Origin: Prevotellaceae bacterium
Lineage (GTDB): Bacteria > Bacteroidota > Bacteroidia > Bacteroidales > UBA932
Reading direction: 5' to 3'
Assembly: GCA_031258195.1 (NCBI GenBank)
Contig: JAIRNF010000009.1
Span: 1-64,000, forward strand
Length of the DNA stretch: 64,000 nucleotides
Numbering within the stretch: position 1 is the stretch's first letter; the number at the start of each line of letters is the position of its first letter. This document shows positions 37,179 to 47,201 of the stretch, piece by piece. The notes below the pieces were generated by a model. The model worked only from the letters and a program-made list of their open reading frames with translations. It searched no databases and was not told the origin of the DNA. Both the position numbers and the translations under genes were made by a program.

Positions 37179-39299
37179 TTACTCGTCATCATCTACTTTC
37201 TTCTTTCCACTCGATTTTTCAATGATTTCCTTAGCAATATTTGCGGGAACTTCATCGTAGTGCGAAAACTCCATAGTGCTTGTGGCACGTCCTGAGCTTA
37301 ACGTACGTAGTACGGTAACGTAACCAAACTGCTCGGCAAGCGGAACTTTAGCCTTAACCACACGGGCGTTAGCCTTAGATTCCATACCGGTAATCTGACC
37401 ACGACGCTTATTTAAGTCGCCGATAACATCGCCCATGTACTCCTCAGGAGTAACAACTTCGAGCGACATGATAGGCTCCATAAGCACAGGGTTAGCCTTT
37501 GATGCTGCATGACGGAATGCCGCACGTGCGCAGATTTCGAATGACAGTGAATCAGAGTCAACCGCGTGGAACGAACCGTCCTTCAGCGTAACTTTCATAC
37601 TTTCAACTTCAAAGCCAGCCAACGGACCATTAACCATAGCAGCCTTGAATCCTTTTTCTACAGATGGTATATATTCTTTAGGGATGTTACCACCTTTAAC
37701 TACATCAACAAATTGTAGTCCAAGCGTTTCCTTATCGTCGGTAGGTCCGATCTCAACAATAATGTCGGCGAACTTACCGCGACCACCTGATTGCTTTTTA
37801 AATACTTCGCGATGCTCAACCTTGCCGCGTAACGCTTCTTTGTAGTTAACCTGGGGCGCACCCTGGTTAATTTCTACACCGAATTCGCGTTTCAAACGGT
37901 CAACGATAATTTCGAGGTGAAGTTCGCCCATTCCGCTGATAATTGTTTGCCCGCTATTTTCGTCAGATTTTACGGTAAAGGTTGGATCTTCTTCGGAAAG
38001 CTTACCAAGCGCAACACCTAACTTATCCAAATCTTTCTGAGTCTTGGGCTCAATAGCCAATCCGATAACCGGATCAGGAAAGGTCATAGACTCAAGTACA
38101 ATAGGATGCTTTTCTTCGCAAACGGTATCGCCCGTACGGAGGTCTTTAAAACCAACGCATGCGCAAATATCGCCGGCTTCTACAAACTCTATAGGGTTTT
38201 GCTTGTTAGAGTGCATTTGGTACAAACGTGCAACACGCTCTTTTTTACCGGAACGGGTATTAAGCACATACGAACCCGCATCTAGCTTTCCTGAGTAAGC
38301 ACGAATAAACGCCAAACGACCTACATATGGATCAGTAGCGATTTTAAATACCAAACCACAGAATGGTTGCGATGCATCGGGCTTACGTTCTTCTTCTTTT
38401 TCGCTAGAGGGGTTTGTTCCTATAATCGCTTCAACGTCAAGCGGACTAGGAAGGCAACAAACAACCGCATCTAGCAAGTATTGAACACCTTTATTCTTGA
38501 AAGACGAACCACACATAACAGGTACAACTGTCATTGCAATGGTTGCTGTTCTGAGGGTGTCAACAATTTCCTGTTCTGTTATTGAATCGGGATCGTCGAA
38601 GAACTTTTCGAGCAACTCGTCGTTATGTTCCGCAATGGCTTCGATAAGCCTACCGCGCCATTCGTCAACTTCCTCCTTCATATCGGCAGGAACTTCTTCA
38701 ACGGTAAAGTTGTCGCGAACATTCTTATCATCAAAATAGACAATAGCCTTATTGGTAATAAGATCGACAACTCCCTGGAAGTTTTCTTCTCTTCCTATCG
38801 GAAGAACTATCGGAATCGCATTAGCGCCCAACTTATCCTTAATTTCTTGTACAACGCCAAGAAAGTCGGCACCAATACGGTCCATTTTATTTACGTAACC
38901 AATTCGGGGAACTTTGTACTTGTCTGCCTGACGCCATACGGTCTCCGATTGGGGTTCTACACCTCCTACCGCGCAAAAGGTTGCAATAGCACCATCAAGT
39001 ACACGTAACGAGCGTTCTACCTCAACGGTAAAATCAACGTGACCCGGAGTGTCTATAATATTAATCTGGAAGGTCTTATCATCATAGTTCCAGAAAGTAG
39101 TGGTTGCAGCAGATGTAATGGTAATACCACGCTCTTGCTCCTGCACCATCCAGTCCATAGTAGCAGCGCCATCATGAACTTCGCCTAAGCGGTGAGTCTT
39201 TCCGGTGTAAAATAAAATACGCTCCGATGTGGTTGTTTTCCCCGCATCGATATGCGCCATGATTCCAATATTTCTCGTTAGCTTTAAATCTCTTGCCAT
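37179..39299 (-). CDS. fusA: Translation elongation factor G
   Basis: GTPase driving ribosomal translocation, 706 aa. The G domain has [19 protein letters not shown] (G1), [12 protein letters not shown] (G2), DTPGHVDF (G3) and NKMDRIGAD (G4). Domain II to V motifs follow ([45 protein letters not shown]). It lies between rpsG and rpsJ. The str operon here lacks tuf, which in Bacteroidota is normally elsewhere. Confidence 0.98.
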   Translation of the reverse strand: MARDLKLTRNIGIMAHIDAGKTTTSERILFYTGKTHRLGEVHDGAATMDWMVQEQERGITITSAATTTFWNYDDKTFQINIIDTPGHVDFTVEVERSLRVLDGAIATFCAVGGVEPQSETVWRQADKYKVPRIGYVNKMDRIGADFLGVVQEIKDKLGANAIPIVLPIGREENFQGVVDLITNKAIVYFDDKNVRDNFTVEEVPADMKEEVDEWRGRLIEAIAEHNDELLEKFFDDPDSITEQEIVDTLRTATIAMTVVPVMCGSSFKNKGVQYLLDAVVCCLPSPLDVEAIIGTNPSSEKEEERKPDASQPFCGLVFKIATDPYVGRLAFIRAYSGKLDAGSYVLNTRSGKKERVARLYQMHSNKQNPIEFVEAGDICACVGFKDLRTGDTVCEEKHPIVLESMTFPDPVIGLAIEPKTQKDLDKLGVALGKLSEEDPTFTVKSDENSGQTIISGMGELHLEIIVDRLKREFGVEINQGAPQVNYKEALRGKVEHREVFKKQSGGRGKFADIIVEIGPTDDKETLGLQFVDVVKGGNIPKEYIPSVEKGFKAAMVNGPLAGFEVESMKVTLKDGSFHAVDSDSLSFEICARAAFRHAASKANPVLMEPIMSLEVVTPEEYMGDVIGDLNKRRGQITGMESKANARVVKAKVPLAEQFGYVTVLRTLSSGRATSTMEFSHYDEVPANIAKEIIEKSSGKKKVDDDE

Positions 39300-39326
39300 T
39301 AAATCTCTGATTTCCTCCCCTGAATA

Positions 39327-39803
39327 TTAGAATCTAAAGTGAGCAAACGCCTTGTTTGCTTCTGCCATTCTGTGCATGTCTTCTTTACGCTTGTATGCAG
39401 CACCTTCGTTGTTGTATGCTGCCATAATTTCGCCAGCCAGATTTTCTGCCATTGAGCGACCCGAGCGTTTGCGTGCAAACAAAATCATGTTTTTCATACT
39501 GATAGAAATCTTCCGTTCGGGTCTCACTTCAATAGGAACTTGGAAGTTAGCACCACCTATACGACGACTCTTTACTTCTACCTGAGGCGTTACGTTTTCA
39601 ATAGCTTTTTTCCAAATTTCTAAAGGAGCCTGTTCTGAATCTTTCATCTTTTCGCCTACAATGTCTAACGCATCATAAAAAATGTTGTAGGCAATACTCT
39701 TCTTACCATCGTACATCAAGTTATTTACAAATCTTGTAACCATTACATCGCTGTACTTAGAGTCGGGAAGTAGAATCCTCTTTTTAGGCTTCGCTTTTCT
39801 CAT
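39327..39803 (-). CDS. rpsG: 30S ribosomal protein S7
   Basis: Head nucleation protein of 158 aa: [67 protein letters not shown]. It is the translational repressor of the str operon in E. coli. Intact. Confidence 0.97.
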   Translation of the reverse strand: MRKAKPKKRILLPDSKYSDVMVTRFVNNLMYDGKKSIAYNIFYDALDIVGEKMKDSEQAPLEIWKKAIENVTPQVEVKSRRIGGANFQVPIEVRPERKISISMKNMILFARKRSGRSMAENLAGEIMAAYNNEGAAYKRKEDMHRMAEANKAFAHFRF

Positions 39804-39833
39804 TTGTTCTTAATCGTATTATAAATAAGTATA

Positions 39834-40214
39834 TTACTTCTTAACTTTAGGACGTTTAGTTCCGTATTTCGAACGACGCTGGTTACGACCTTCTACTCCC
39901 GAAGCATCTAGCGCTCCTCGCACAAGGTGATAACGAACTCCGGGAAGGTCTTTAACACGACCACCGCGTACAAGCACAATAGAGTGCTCCTGTAGGTTGT
40001 GTCCTTCTCCTGGGATATAAGCGTTCACTTCTTTACTGTTGGTTAAGCGAACTCTCGCCACCTTACGCATAGCCGAGTTTGGCTTCTTGGGCGTGGTGGT
40101 GTAAACGCGAACGCAAACACCACGGCGCTGCGGACAAGAGCCCAATGCGGGTGCCTTGCTGTTGTATGTGCTCAACTCGCGTCCTTTTCTTACTAGCTGT
40201 TGAATTGTTGGCAT
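39834..40214 (-). CDS. rpsL: 30S ribosomal protein S12
   Basis: Decoding-centre protein of 126 aa and first gene of the superoperon: [51 protein letters not shown]. The two lysines mutated in streptomycin resistance (in TPKKPNSA and [11 protein letters not shown]) are both wild type. Preceded by a strong promoter. Confidence 0.98.
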   Translation of the reverse strand: MPTIQQLVRKGRELSTYNSKAPALGSCPQRRGVCVRVYTTTPKKPNSAMRKVARVRLTNSKEVNAYIPGEGHNLQEHSIVLVRGGRVKDLPGVRYHLVRGALDASGVEGRNQRRSKYGTKRPKVKK

Positions 40215-40265
40215 AAAGAATTATTCTTCTTTGTTTTACGTATAGTTTTTTGACAAAATGGGCTG

Positions 40266-40296
40266 CAAAGGTAGCGTAAGTTTTTCGATTTACAAA
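40266..40296 (-). promoter_or_regulatory. Main promoter of the rpsL superoperon
   Basis: On the minus strand TTTG (complement of 40293-40296) and TACCTTTG (complement of 40266-40273) give a -33 and -7 pair with 19 bp between, followed by GCAGCCC. This is the cleanest promoter in the window and almost matches the one before rplM. Confidence 0.8.
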
Positions 40297-40509
40297 CAGG
40301 TTTTCAACATTTTTTTCGTTTGGTTTCTTGGTAGTTAACGTTTACTCTTCAAAATTTTGTGTTAAATTATTCTTAATCATCGAGTTCCGGTATGATTTTA
40401 GAAAAATCATGCGAAGGTAATAAAATAAAGGAAAAGTGATTTTGGTGTTAAAATCAGATAGCTCAAAAATTTGGGATAAAGTGTAACTTTTAGAATCGGC
40501 TTTTCGTTA

Positions 40510-40517
40510 TACATTTG
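40510..40517 (+). promoter_or_regulatory. Promoter -7 box of the ECF sigma gene
   Basis: TACATTTG lies 29 bp before the ATG at 40547. The -33 element is weak. Confidence 0.45.
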
Positions 40518-40546
40518 AAAAACAAACAAAGCACCACTTCACCCGA

Positions 40547-41032
40547 ATGACCAAGAAGGAATATAATACATGTGTTGACGAATATGCGGATGGGGTCTAC
40601 CGTTTTATGTTAAGCAGCATAAAAGATGTGGAGAAAGCCAGGGATTTGGTACAAGATGCTTTCGAGAAGCTATGGCGCAAGCATGATGAGGTACAGCCGG
40701 AAAAAGGAAAATCGTTCTTATTTACAATAGCATACCATGCGATGATAGATATGGTGAGAAAAGAAAAACGAATGGGACAAATGAGCGAGGCAAATTTAAA
40801 TACCCTCTACCATACCAAGCAGTATTCCGATTTAAATGAAGTGCTGCACCAAGCAATACAACGGCTACCCACCGAGCAACGAATGGTTATCCTGCTCCGC
40901 GACTATGAGGGTTATAGCTACGGCGAAATAGGAGAAATTGCAGGACTAACAGAATCGCAGGTAAAGGTGTATATATTTAGAGGAAGGCAGTTTTTAAAAA
41001 GCTACATCGGATCGATAAGCACCGTTATATAA
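40547..41032 (+). CDS. ECF-type RNA polymerase sigma factor
   Basis: 161 aa with only sigma regions 2 and 4. Region 2 (about 10-75) has YADGVYRFMLSSIKDVEKARDLVQDAFEKLWRKHD and region 4 (about 105-155) has LPTEQRMVILLRDYEGYSYGEIGEIAGLTESQVKVYIFRGRQFLK with its helix-turn-helix. Followed after 36 bp by a single-TM protein and then a beta-barrel, an arrangement frequent in Bacteroidota, where the TM protein may hold the sigma factor inactive. Targets are unknown. Confidence 0.93.
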   Translation: MTKKEYNTCVDEYADGVYRFMLSSIKDVEKARDLVQDAFEKLWRKHDEVQPEKGKSFLFTIAYHAMIDMVRKEKRMGQMSEANLNTLYHTKQYSDLNEVLHQAIQRLPTEQRMVILLRDYEGYSYGEIGEIAGLTESQVKVYIFRGRQFLKSYIGSISTVI

Positions 41033-41068
41033 TAAAATAGAACACAGACAAAAGATATTATTTAAGGT

Positions 41069-41989
41069 ATGAACAACTCTTCGCATATAAACGACAGCGA
41101 TTTCCGCTTAATCCCTCGGGATGAAGGCTTCTCTTCTCCCGAAAAGCTGAAACGCTCTGAAATGGACGGGCTAGACGCCAGCCTATGGGAAGAGCTATGT
41201 ATCGCTGCTGCTGAAAATGAGCAGCAAAACGACACCTTAATGAATAACGAAGTATTCCGACGGGAGGTTGACAAATATAAATCGCTAAAGCTAAAGTCCG
41301 ACCAACAGGTGTTCTATCCAAACAAAAACTCGCTAAAGAAAAACTCGTTAAAAGCGGTATTGTGGATTAGCGTTGCAGCAGCCGTTATTGCTTTGCTTAT
41401 CGCATTACCCGCCATTTTGAGGAATAACAATTCTGACATCGTAAATCCTCAAATAGCGACAATACCCTATGCGCCGACAGGCATTCCTAAAGAACAGGAG
41501 AGCCCTGTATCCATGGTCGAAGATCTCGAAGAATTACAAAGCAACAAAGCTATTGCTCAGGCAACCGAAAAAGCAGCGGTTCAACCAAAAGAAAAAAGAG
41601 AAGAAGCAATTCCCAGCAACGCAATAGTAGAAAAAGAAGTGGAAACTATAGCCGCCATGCCGGAACAAAAACGAACAAACTTAGGATTAGCCAGTATAGA
41701 ACCTATTACATATACTGCAACTATTGAAACAGCAGAAGAGGTAAAGGCTACCATTATCCAAACCGATAACCAAAATGTCGTACTTTTTACTTCTGCCGAC
41801 GAGATTGAGCGCATAGAGGTAGAACGCCCCAGCTTTTTCGACAGATTAAGAGAAAAAAGCATCGTGAACTTTAACAAACTACGGGGCGAAGGAACGATGG
41901 TTGTGAGAGAGTACGACAGCAATGGTAAGCTGACATTATATGCTGTACAATCGAAAGCGCTGAGCTTTGAGAAGGATTATACCCAATAA
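41069..41989 (+). CDS. Single-pass membrane protein, possible anti-sigma factor
   Basis: 306 aa. The first ~90 residues are hydrophilic and cytoplasmic if N-in. One membrane segment follows (AVLWISVAAAVIALLIALPAIL, about 93-114), then a long periplasmic part rich in Glu, Ala and Ile with a C-terminal block ERPSFFDRLREKSIVNFNKLRGEGTMVVREYDSNGKLTLYAVQ. No ZAS zinc motif (HxxxCxxC) is present. Its place right after a sigma gene and its topology suggest an anti-sigma or sensor; this is inference. Confidence 0.7.
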   Translation: MNNSSHINDSDFRLIPRDEGFSSPEKLKRSEMDGLDASLWEELCIAAAENEQQNDTLMNNEVFRREVDKYKSLKLKSDQQVFYPNKNSLKKNSLKAVLWISVAAAVIALLIALPAILRNNNSDIVNPQIATIPYAPTGIPKEQESPVSMVEDLEELQSNKAIAQATEKAAVQPKEKREEAIPSNAIVEKEVETIAAMPEQKRTNLGLASIEPITYTATIETAEEVKATIIQTDNQNVVLFTSADEIERIEVERPSFFDRLREKSIVNFNKLRGEGTMVVREYDSNGKLTLYAVQSKALSFEKDYTQ

Positions 41990-42063
41990 ATATACACACT
42001 TGTCGCGACCACGTGTAAAGCTATATAAAACGACTTAAAAATAGAAATACAATAACGATAACT

Positions 42064-42969
42064 ATGAAAACAACTTATTTAATTGTAACGCTAGCCGCCA
42101 TACTTATATTTACCAGCGCGCTAAAATCTCAAGAGAAACCGAATGTTGAGGCGAACTACACCAAATTATCGGAGCTTCAGGAACACTCATTAGCAGAAGT
42201 GGCTGCCAACCCCGATACCGTAATCGTAAACATTAACGACAGGCATAAAGTTGTGGTGGTGGAAAGGGATAGCCAAGGCAGAACAAAGGAGATTGTTTAC
42301 TATAAAAAAAACCGCAGTAGCTGGACTTCACGCTGTAATATCCTGTTCGAATTAGGATTTAATAACTACAGCGAAAAAAATCATTTTACAGGAAGCAGAG
42401 ATAAAACAAATATCGGATATAACGATCTACATACCTCGAAATCTATGAACATAGCGCTATATCCCATATTTAGGACATTCCGTATAACAAAGAACAACCT
42501 GCTGAACATTCAAACCGGATTAGGCATTGATTGGGGAAACTATCGTTTTGAGGATGGTTGGACAATAGCCCGACAAAACGGGATAACTGTTCCGTCTGAT
42601 AAGTATCGCCCAAACGGGGAGAATTTGCTATCGAAATCAAAGCTAACTACCGTATATCTAAACGTACCCTTTTTGCTTAAGCTGAACATTCCGGTTAGCG
42701 GAAGTTCTCGCAATCATTTTTACCTTAGTGCAGGTATTATTGGTGGAATCAAAATAGGCTCTCACACAAAAATAAAATACGAAGACGGAGGAAAAAAGGA
42801 AAAGGATAGAGGCTCTTTCAACCTTAATCTGTTACGCTACGACCTAACATTCCGCGCGGGTTACAAATGGATAGGCATTTACTTTAACTACCAGATGACA
42901 CCAATGTTCGAGAACGGAAAAGCGCATAAACTGTTCCCCTACTCTGTTGGTTTGTCGTTTAAAATATAG
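42064..42969 (+). CDS. Outer-membrane beta-barrel protein
   Basis: 301 aa with a signal peptide (TTYLIVTLAAILIFTSALKSQ). After an N-terminal region with DTVIVNINDRHKVVVVERDSQGRT, alternating amphipathic strands run to the end (WTSRCNILFELGFNN, LTFRAGYKWIGIYFNYQMTPMF, LFPYSVGLSFKI), as in small PorT/OmpW-like barrels. It is likely the third gene of the sigma operon. It converges with the next gene; their stop codons abut. Confidence 0.7.
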   Translation: MKTTYLIVTLAAILIFTSALKSQEKPNVEANYTKLSELQEHSLAEVAANPDTVIVNINDRHKVVVVERDSQGRTKEIVYYKKNRSSWTSRCNILFELGFNNYSEKNHFTGSRDKTNIGYNDLHTSKSMNIALYPIFRTFRITKNNLLNIQTGLGIDWGNYRFEDGWTIARQNGITVPSDKYRPNGENLLSKSKLTTVYLNVPFLLKLNIPVSGSSRNHFYLSAGIIGGIKIGSHTKIKYEDGGKKEKDRGSFNLNLLRYDLTFRAGYKWIGIYFNYQMTPMFENGKAHKLFPYSVGLSFKI

Positions 42970-44313
42970 CTAACGCATTCTAATGCGCCACTCGTTGGGA
43001 TAAAGGTTATTGGTACGATTGCCGATATTTTTAAGCCAACCTAAAGGTGTGTTGTTGTGGCAAACAAGTACAAAACCTTTTTCTACATTACGAACAGAAA
43101 TAGCATCGCACCGTAAATACGTTAACGCAGTATCAAGGTTAACATTAATAGTAGAATAAATAGTTTTACTAAGTTGTGTACTTAAAGCTAAGCAAGGGGA
43201 GGGAATAAAATCTCTCCCCTTTATTTCTCCCAGTTCAATACCCGAGTGCAAAATATACAGGTTGGACTCGACTAACCTATAATCGCTAGCTTTATTTAGA
43301 GGTAAAGCTTTTACCTTATTACCAAACATAGAAAAGTGGTAAAGACTTTCATCTCTAATCAGCCTTTTTAGGTGGGGAAATTCTTTCGGGAGGTTCTTTG
43401 CCTGCTGGTTAGAATGCTTAATCAGCTTACTGTTTACTTCTTCACCCTTTATAAATGCTGAAAGGAAAAAGCCTTCGCTCTTGGTTTTATGCGGATAAAA
43501 ATGGTAACCGAAAATATCTTCCTCAACCTCTGCAATACCCCACTCTTTCTGCGTTACTATGCGCTCAGGCTGTAACTTAAATTCATCCTTCAGCCATCTT
43601 GCATTATCCTCGTTCTCTTTTCTATTATAGGTACAGGTACTATATATAAGCAAACCGCCCTGCTTTAACGCAAGCAAAACATCGGCTAGAATCTCACGCT
43701 GACGCTCTGCGCATAGCGTTACATTATTCTCCGACCACTCGCTTACTGAATCGGGATATTTACGGAACATCCCTTCGCCCGAGCATGGAGCATCCACCAG
43801 TATAACATCAAAAAAACCGCGCATATGGGCAAAATCTTTGGGAGCATTGTTGGTAACAATAGCATTTGGATATCCCCACTTACAAATATTTTCGTACAAG
43901 ATATTTGCCCTGCTTCGTATAATTTCGTTCGATACCAGCAGGCTGCTTTCCGGTAGTAACGAAAGTAAGTGCGTGGATTTCCCTCCGGGTGCAGCGCACA
44001 AATCCAACACGTTTAAATCTTCTTTCGTGTCTAATAGCTGATTTATTGCCCGCTCAACAAACATAGATGCCGCTTCTTGTACGTAATATGTACCGGCATG
44101 AAACAGAGGATCGAGCGTAAACGTTGGTCGCTCCCTAAGGTAATAGCCATGATTGCTCCAAGCAACCCTATTCTCAAAAGATATGCTAGTCGGTTTTGCA
44201 GGATTCAACCGAATGCTGGTTGGCGAATCGGCCTGCAAAGCATCGAAAAAGGCGGATGCTTCATCGCCAAGTATATCTTGCATTTGAGAAATAAAGGGTT
44301 GAGGAAAACTCAT
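42970..44313 (-). CDS. rRNA (cytosine-5)-methyltransferase, RsmF/NOL1-NOP2-Sun type
   Basis: 447 aa. SAM-binding motif DLCAAPGGKSTHLLSLL (about 100-116), motif IV DVILVDAPCSGEGMFRK with one catalytic Cys, and motif VI GGLLIYSTCTYNRKENE with the second Cys. The C-terminal third (FSMFGNKVKALPLN, LHSGIELGEIKGRDFIPSPCLALS) is the RsmF-type PUA-like extension. Probably methylates 16S rRNA. It has its own TATCTTTG promoter at 44334-44341. Confidence 0.93.
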   Translation of the reverse strand: MSFPQPFISQMQDILGDEASAFFDALQADSPTSIRLNPAKPTSISFENRVAWSNHGYYLRERPTFTLDPLFHAGTYYVQEAASMFVERAINQLLDTKEDLNVLDLCAAPGGKSTHLLSLLPESSLLVSNEIIRSRANILYENICKWGYPNAIVTNNAPKDFAHMRGFFDVILVDAPCSGEGMFRKYPDSVSEWSENNVTLCAERQREILADVLLALKQGGLLIYSTCTYNRKENEDNARWLKDEFKLQPERIVTQKEWGIAEVEEDIFGYHFYPHKTKSEGFFLSAFIKGEEVNSKLIKHSNQQAKNLPKEFPHLKRLIRDESLYHFSMFGNKVKALPLNKASDYRLVESNLYILHSGIELGEIKGRDFIPSPCLALSTQLSKTIYSTINVNLDTALTYLRCDAISVRNVEKGFVLVCHNNTPLGWLKNIGNRTNNLYPNEWRIRMR

Positions 44314-44333
44314 CTCGAATAAGGATTAAAGAA

Positions 44334-44341
44334 CAAAGATA
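44334..44341 (-). promoter_or_regulatory. Promoter -7 box of the rRNA methyltransferase gene
   Basis: TATCTTTG on the minus strand, 21 bp before the ATG at 44313. Confidence 0.65.
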
Positions 44342-44561
44342 AAAGACAGGAGCTGTTTAAAAAACTAAATTATTTAAAGATTTAAAGTTTCTAAAGACTT
44401 CGGACTACCTACATTTTTAAATCACTTAAATTAATAAGCCGGCTTATCGCAATACCATTAGCGAGTCTTTCGTTCTTATTCTTTTGTCGTTAATTTATTT
44501 TCTAAAAGTACAAAGTTGTGAAAAAACGTTGTATTTTTACCGATTGTATAAAACTATTTGA

Positions 44562-45158
44562 ATGATGAAAATTAAGAAATGTTTTTTGGTCTTATTTGTA
44601 GCTCTATGCTCTGCCTTCTTCACTTCTTGCGACTCAATAAGCAACGTCGCAGGCTTTATTAACTGCGAATATTCGCTTGGAGGCGTTAGCAACCCAACAG
44701 TAGGTGGAGTACAGCTTAACAATATTACCGATATCGATCAGATCAACCCTCTTAGCATGGTAAAGTTGGCGGCATCCATATCTCAGGGCTCGCTGCCTTT
44801 ATCGGCTACTGTAAACGTAAAGGCAACTAATCCGGGAAGAAGCTTGGCTCAGATAGAAAAATTAGAATGGGCTATCGATTTAGAGAACAAGCAAATTCTA
44901 CAGGGTGTGGTAGATCAACGCATTAGCGTAGCAGCAAACGGTGGCAGCACAATAGTTCCGTTCGTTTTACAAGTTGACCTGCTAAAGCTAATTAACGACG
45001 GTTCTCAGAACGATTTGCTAAATCTGGCGCTTAACCTTGTAAATGCGGGAGATGCTGATTCTAAAGTAGGCATACGCGTTAAGCCGACAATAATAGTTGG
45101 CAACCAGCCTGTATCTACAGGCTTTATCCATATCAGTAAAGCGATTAAATCAAACTAA
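44562..45158 (+). CDS. LEA14-like lipoprotein
   Basis: 198 aa. Lipoprotein signal KKCFLVLFVALCSAFFTSC with a lipobox Cys. The mature part (SLGGVSNPTVGGVQLNNITD, LPLSATVNVKATNPGRSLAQIEKLEWAIDLENKQI) has the N-P-x4-A pattern of LEA type 2 / WHy domains (immunoglobulin-like folds). The role is unknown, perhaps stress-related. The ATG follows TTGAATG; a second Met directly after is an alternative start. Confidence 0.7.
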   Translation: MMKIKKCFLVLFVALCSAFFTSCDSISNVAGFINCEYSLGGVSNPTVGGVQLNNITDIDQINPLSMVKLAASISQGSLPLSATVNVKATNPGRSLAQIEKLEWAIDLENKQILQGVVDQRISVAANGGSTIVPFVLQVDLLKLINDGSQNDLLNLALNLVNAGDADSKVGIRVKPTIIVGNQPVSTGFIHISKAIKSN

Positions 45159-45219
45159 GATTTTTAATTTCTATATTACTAGAGTATAAGAAGCCCTTTT
45201 TGCTTCTTTAAAAAGCCTT

Positions 45220-46885
45220 ATGGAGAAATGGGTAGCTGTCGGATTTCTTGTTGTACTTTTGATTTCTGCTATTATAACCAAGAGAAGAACTATTATTTTT
45301 CATCTTCGGAATTTATTCAAGAAAACAAAGTCAACAAAAAATCCGAACAGCGACTATAATTTTGACTTAATTGGTCGTTATTATCATAATAGCATTGAAG
45401 AAAAAAAGTACTACCCTACTATCAACGATAGCATTGCGAATGATTTAGACATTGACGATGCATTCCGGCTAATAGACAGGACATCCTCAAAAATTGGACA
45501 ACAATTTCTCTATGCGGAAATAAGGACTATTGATAGTGTTGAGAAGCCGGAACAGTTTGATAGATTTACCGAACAGTTTCAGAAAGAAAAAGAGTTATCT
45601 GAATTTATTCGGCTACATTTAGAAAAACTGTCAGATAACAATGGGTACCTTCTCGAAAGGTTGATTCATGAACCGCTAATTAGCTATCCTCATATTAAGT
45701 TCGTTCGCCTACTTACTTTTTCTTTTGTTGTTATTTTAGGTCTCGGTATATTCTATCCTATCCTCCTGCTTTTTTTACTCCCAATATTCATTGTAAACCT
45801 TGTTCTTTACTATAGTAATAAATCAAACATAACTTACTACTCTTCGGCGGTTCAAAAGCTCTCAAAAACTTTACCGATTGCTAAAAAACTTTCAAAAAAC
45901 ACCGCCATAAATGAGCAATTCCCTGATTTGTTATTCATTGAGAATATAGAAAAGATAAGAAAAAAGCTATGGGTAGTAAACTCTGAGAGGTTGGAATCTA
46001 ACGATCTGATGTTACCTTTAGTAATCGCTTCTGATTTAATAAAAATTGCTTCTAACATAGAGCCGCTTTCTTTTAGCAACCTCATTAACCAGCTTGAAAC
46101 AAAGAAGGATGACATAGATAAGCTGTTTTGTTTTATTGGTGAAATAGATTCAGCCTTAAGTGTTTTCATACTAAGAACGGAAAACTTTCCTACATGTAAA
46201 CCGGTATTTACCTCTCAAAAAGAAATAAATATAGAAAATATTATTCATCCGTTAATTGATGATTGTGTCCCAAATTCACTTGCGCCGGATAACAAAAACT
46301 TGCTTCTAACCGGCTCTAATATGTCCGGCGAAACAACTTTTATTCGTACAATAAGTATAAACTCTATTTTAGCGCAAACCATTTATACCGTTTTTGCCGA
46401 AAGATACACCGCTCCTTTTCTTAAGATCTTTTCGTCCATTCGTATATCAGATGACATAAGACAAAAAACAAACTACTTTTTAAAAGAAGTACTTACAATA
46501 AAAGACTTTATTACAGCATTCCATAGCGAAAAACAATGCCTTTTTGTACTTGATGAAATTTTTAAAGGTACAAAATACTACCGAAAGAATTTCTGCAGGT
46601 AAAGCTATCTTACATTATTTGAACAATAAAAATCATCTAGTTATCGTCTCGACTCACGATATTGAGCTAACCGAATTACTTGAAAATAATGGCTATTCAT
46701 TATATCATTTTTGCGAGGAAATAGTAGATGGTAACCTGCTATTCAACTATCACCTGAAAGAGAGTAGGTTAAAAACAAGAAACGCTATAAAAATTCTAGA
46801 ACTATATAATTATCCGAACGAGATTATTAATGATGCGAAGAATACCGAAAATCTCTTAGACTTAAGGTTTCTCTTACCTTCTTAG
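45220..46885 (+). pseudogene. Membrane-associated MutS-like ATPase, inactivated
   Basis: The two ORFs (45220-46602, 46544-46885) are one MutS-family protein of about 554 aa. It has a membrane segment at the N-terminus (VAVGFLVVLLISAII) and a pair around residues 165-195 (FSFVVILGLGIFYPILLLFLLPIFIVN), then a MutS ATPase domain: the Walker A region TGSNMSGETTFIRT, the Walker B region LFVLDEIFKGT and the H-loop VIVSTHDIEL. Two lesions are seen. The P-loop Lys of GPNMSGKS/T is Glu here (GAA). An extra A in the run at about 46572 breaks the frame: one fewer A gives GTNTTERISAGKAILHYLN. Non-functional ATPase with high likelihood. Intact relatives in Bacteroidota are uncharacterised. Confidence 0.82.
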
Positions 46886-47201
46886 GCAGCTTTTGTACTA
46901 TTAAAGTATAAGAGTCATCAATCCATTCGAGAATAAGAGGCGGTGGAATAGTATTGTCTAACGCGACGGTATTCCACTGTGCCTTATTCATATGGTAGCC
47001 GGGTATTACCGCCGGATATCGTTCTCTTAGTTCAATCGCTTTATCAGGATCACATTTAAGCGTAATAAAATCTGTGTCTAGCGATATCAACAAAAACATT
47101 TTATTGCAAACCTTAAAGACTAGCGTAAATTCGTCAAAAGGCATGCTTTCGGTTACTTCTTTTTTTGCAAGGCAATATTCGCGAAGGGTTTCTACTATCA
47201 T
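46827..47201 (-). CDS. MmcQ/YjbR-family DNA-binding protein
   Basis: 124 aa, the CyaY-like fold of the MmcQ/YjbR family. SMPFDEFTLVFKVCNKMFLLIS and HMNKAQWNTVALD are family hallmarks (MNKxxWNTV). The molecular role is poorly known, though DNA binding has been suggested. The 3' end overlaps the MutS-like pseudogene tail-to-tail by 59 bp, and the start overlaps the YraN stop by 4 bp (ATGA), implying coupling. Confidence 0.88.
   Translation of the reverse strand: MIVETLREYCLAKKEVTESMPFDEFTLVFKVCNKMFLLISLDTDFITLKCDPDKAIELRERYPAVIPGYHMNKAQWNTVALDNTIPPPLILEWIDDSYTLIVQKLPKKVRETLSLRDFRYSSHH

Larger units (their letters stand above)
40215..40546. other. Divergent regulatory region between rpsL and the ECF sigma gene
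   Basis: Holds the rpsL promoter (40266-40296), a perfect 8-bp hairpin ATGATTTT/AAAATCAT (40392-40410) and the sigma-gene promoter (40510-40517). No coding sequence is seen. The hairpin is equidistant from both promoters and could be an operator. Confidence 0.4.
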
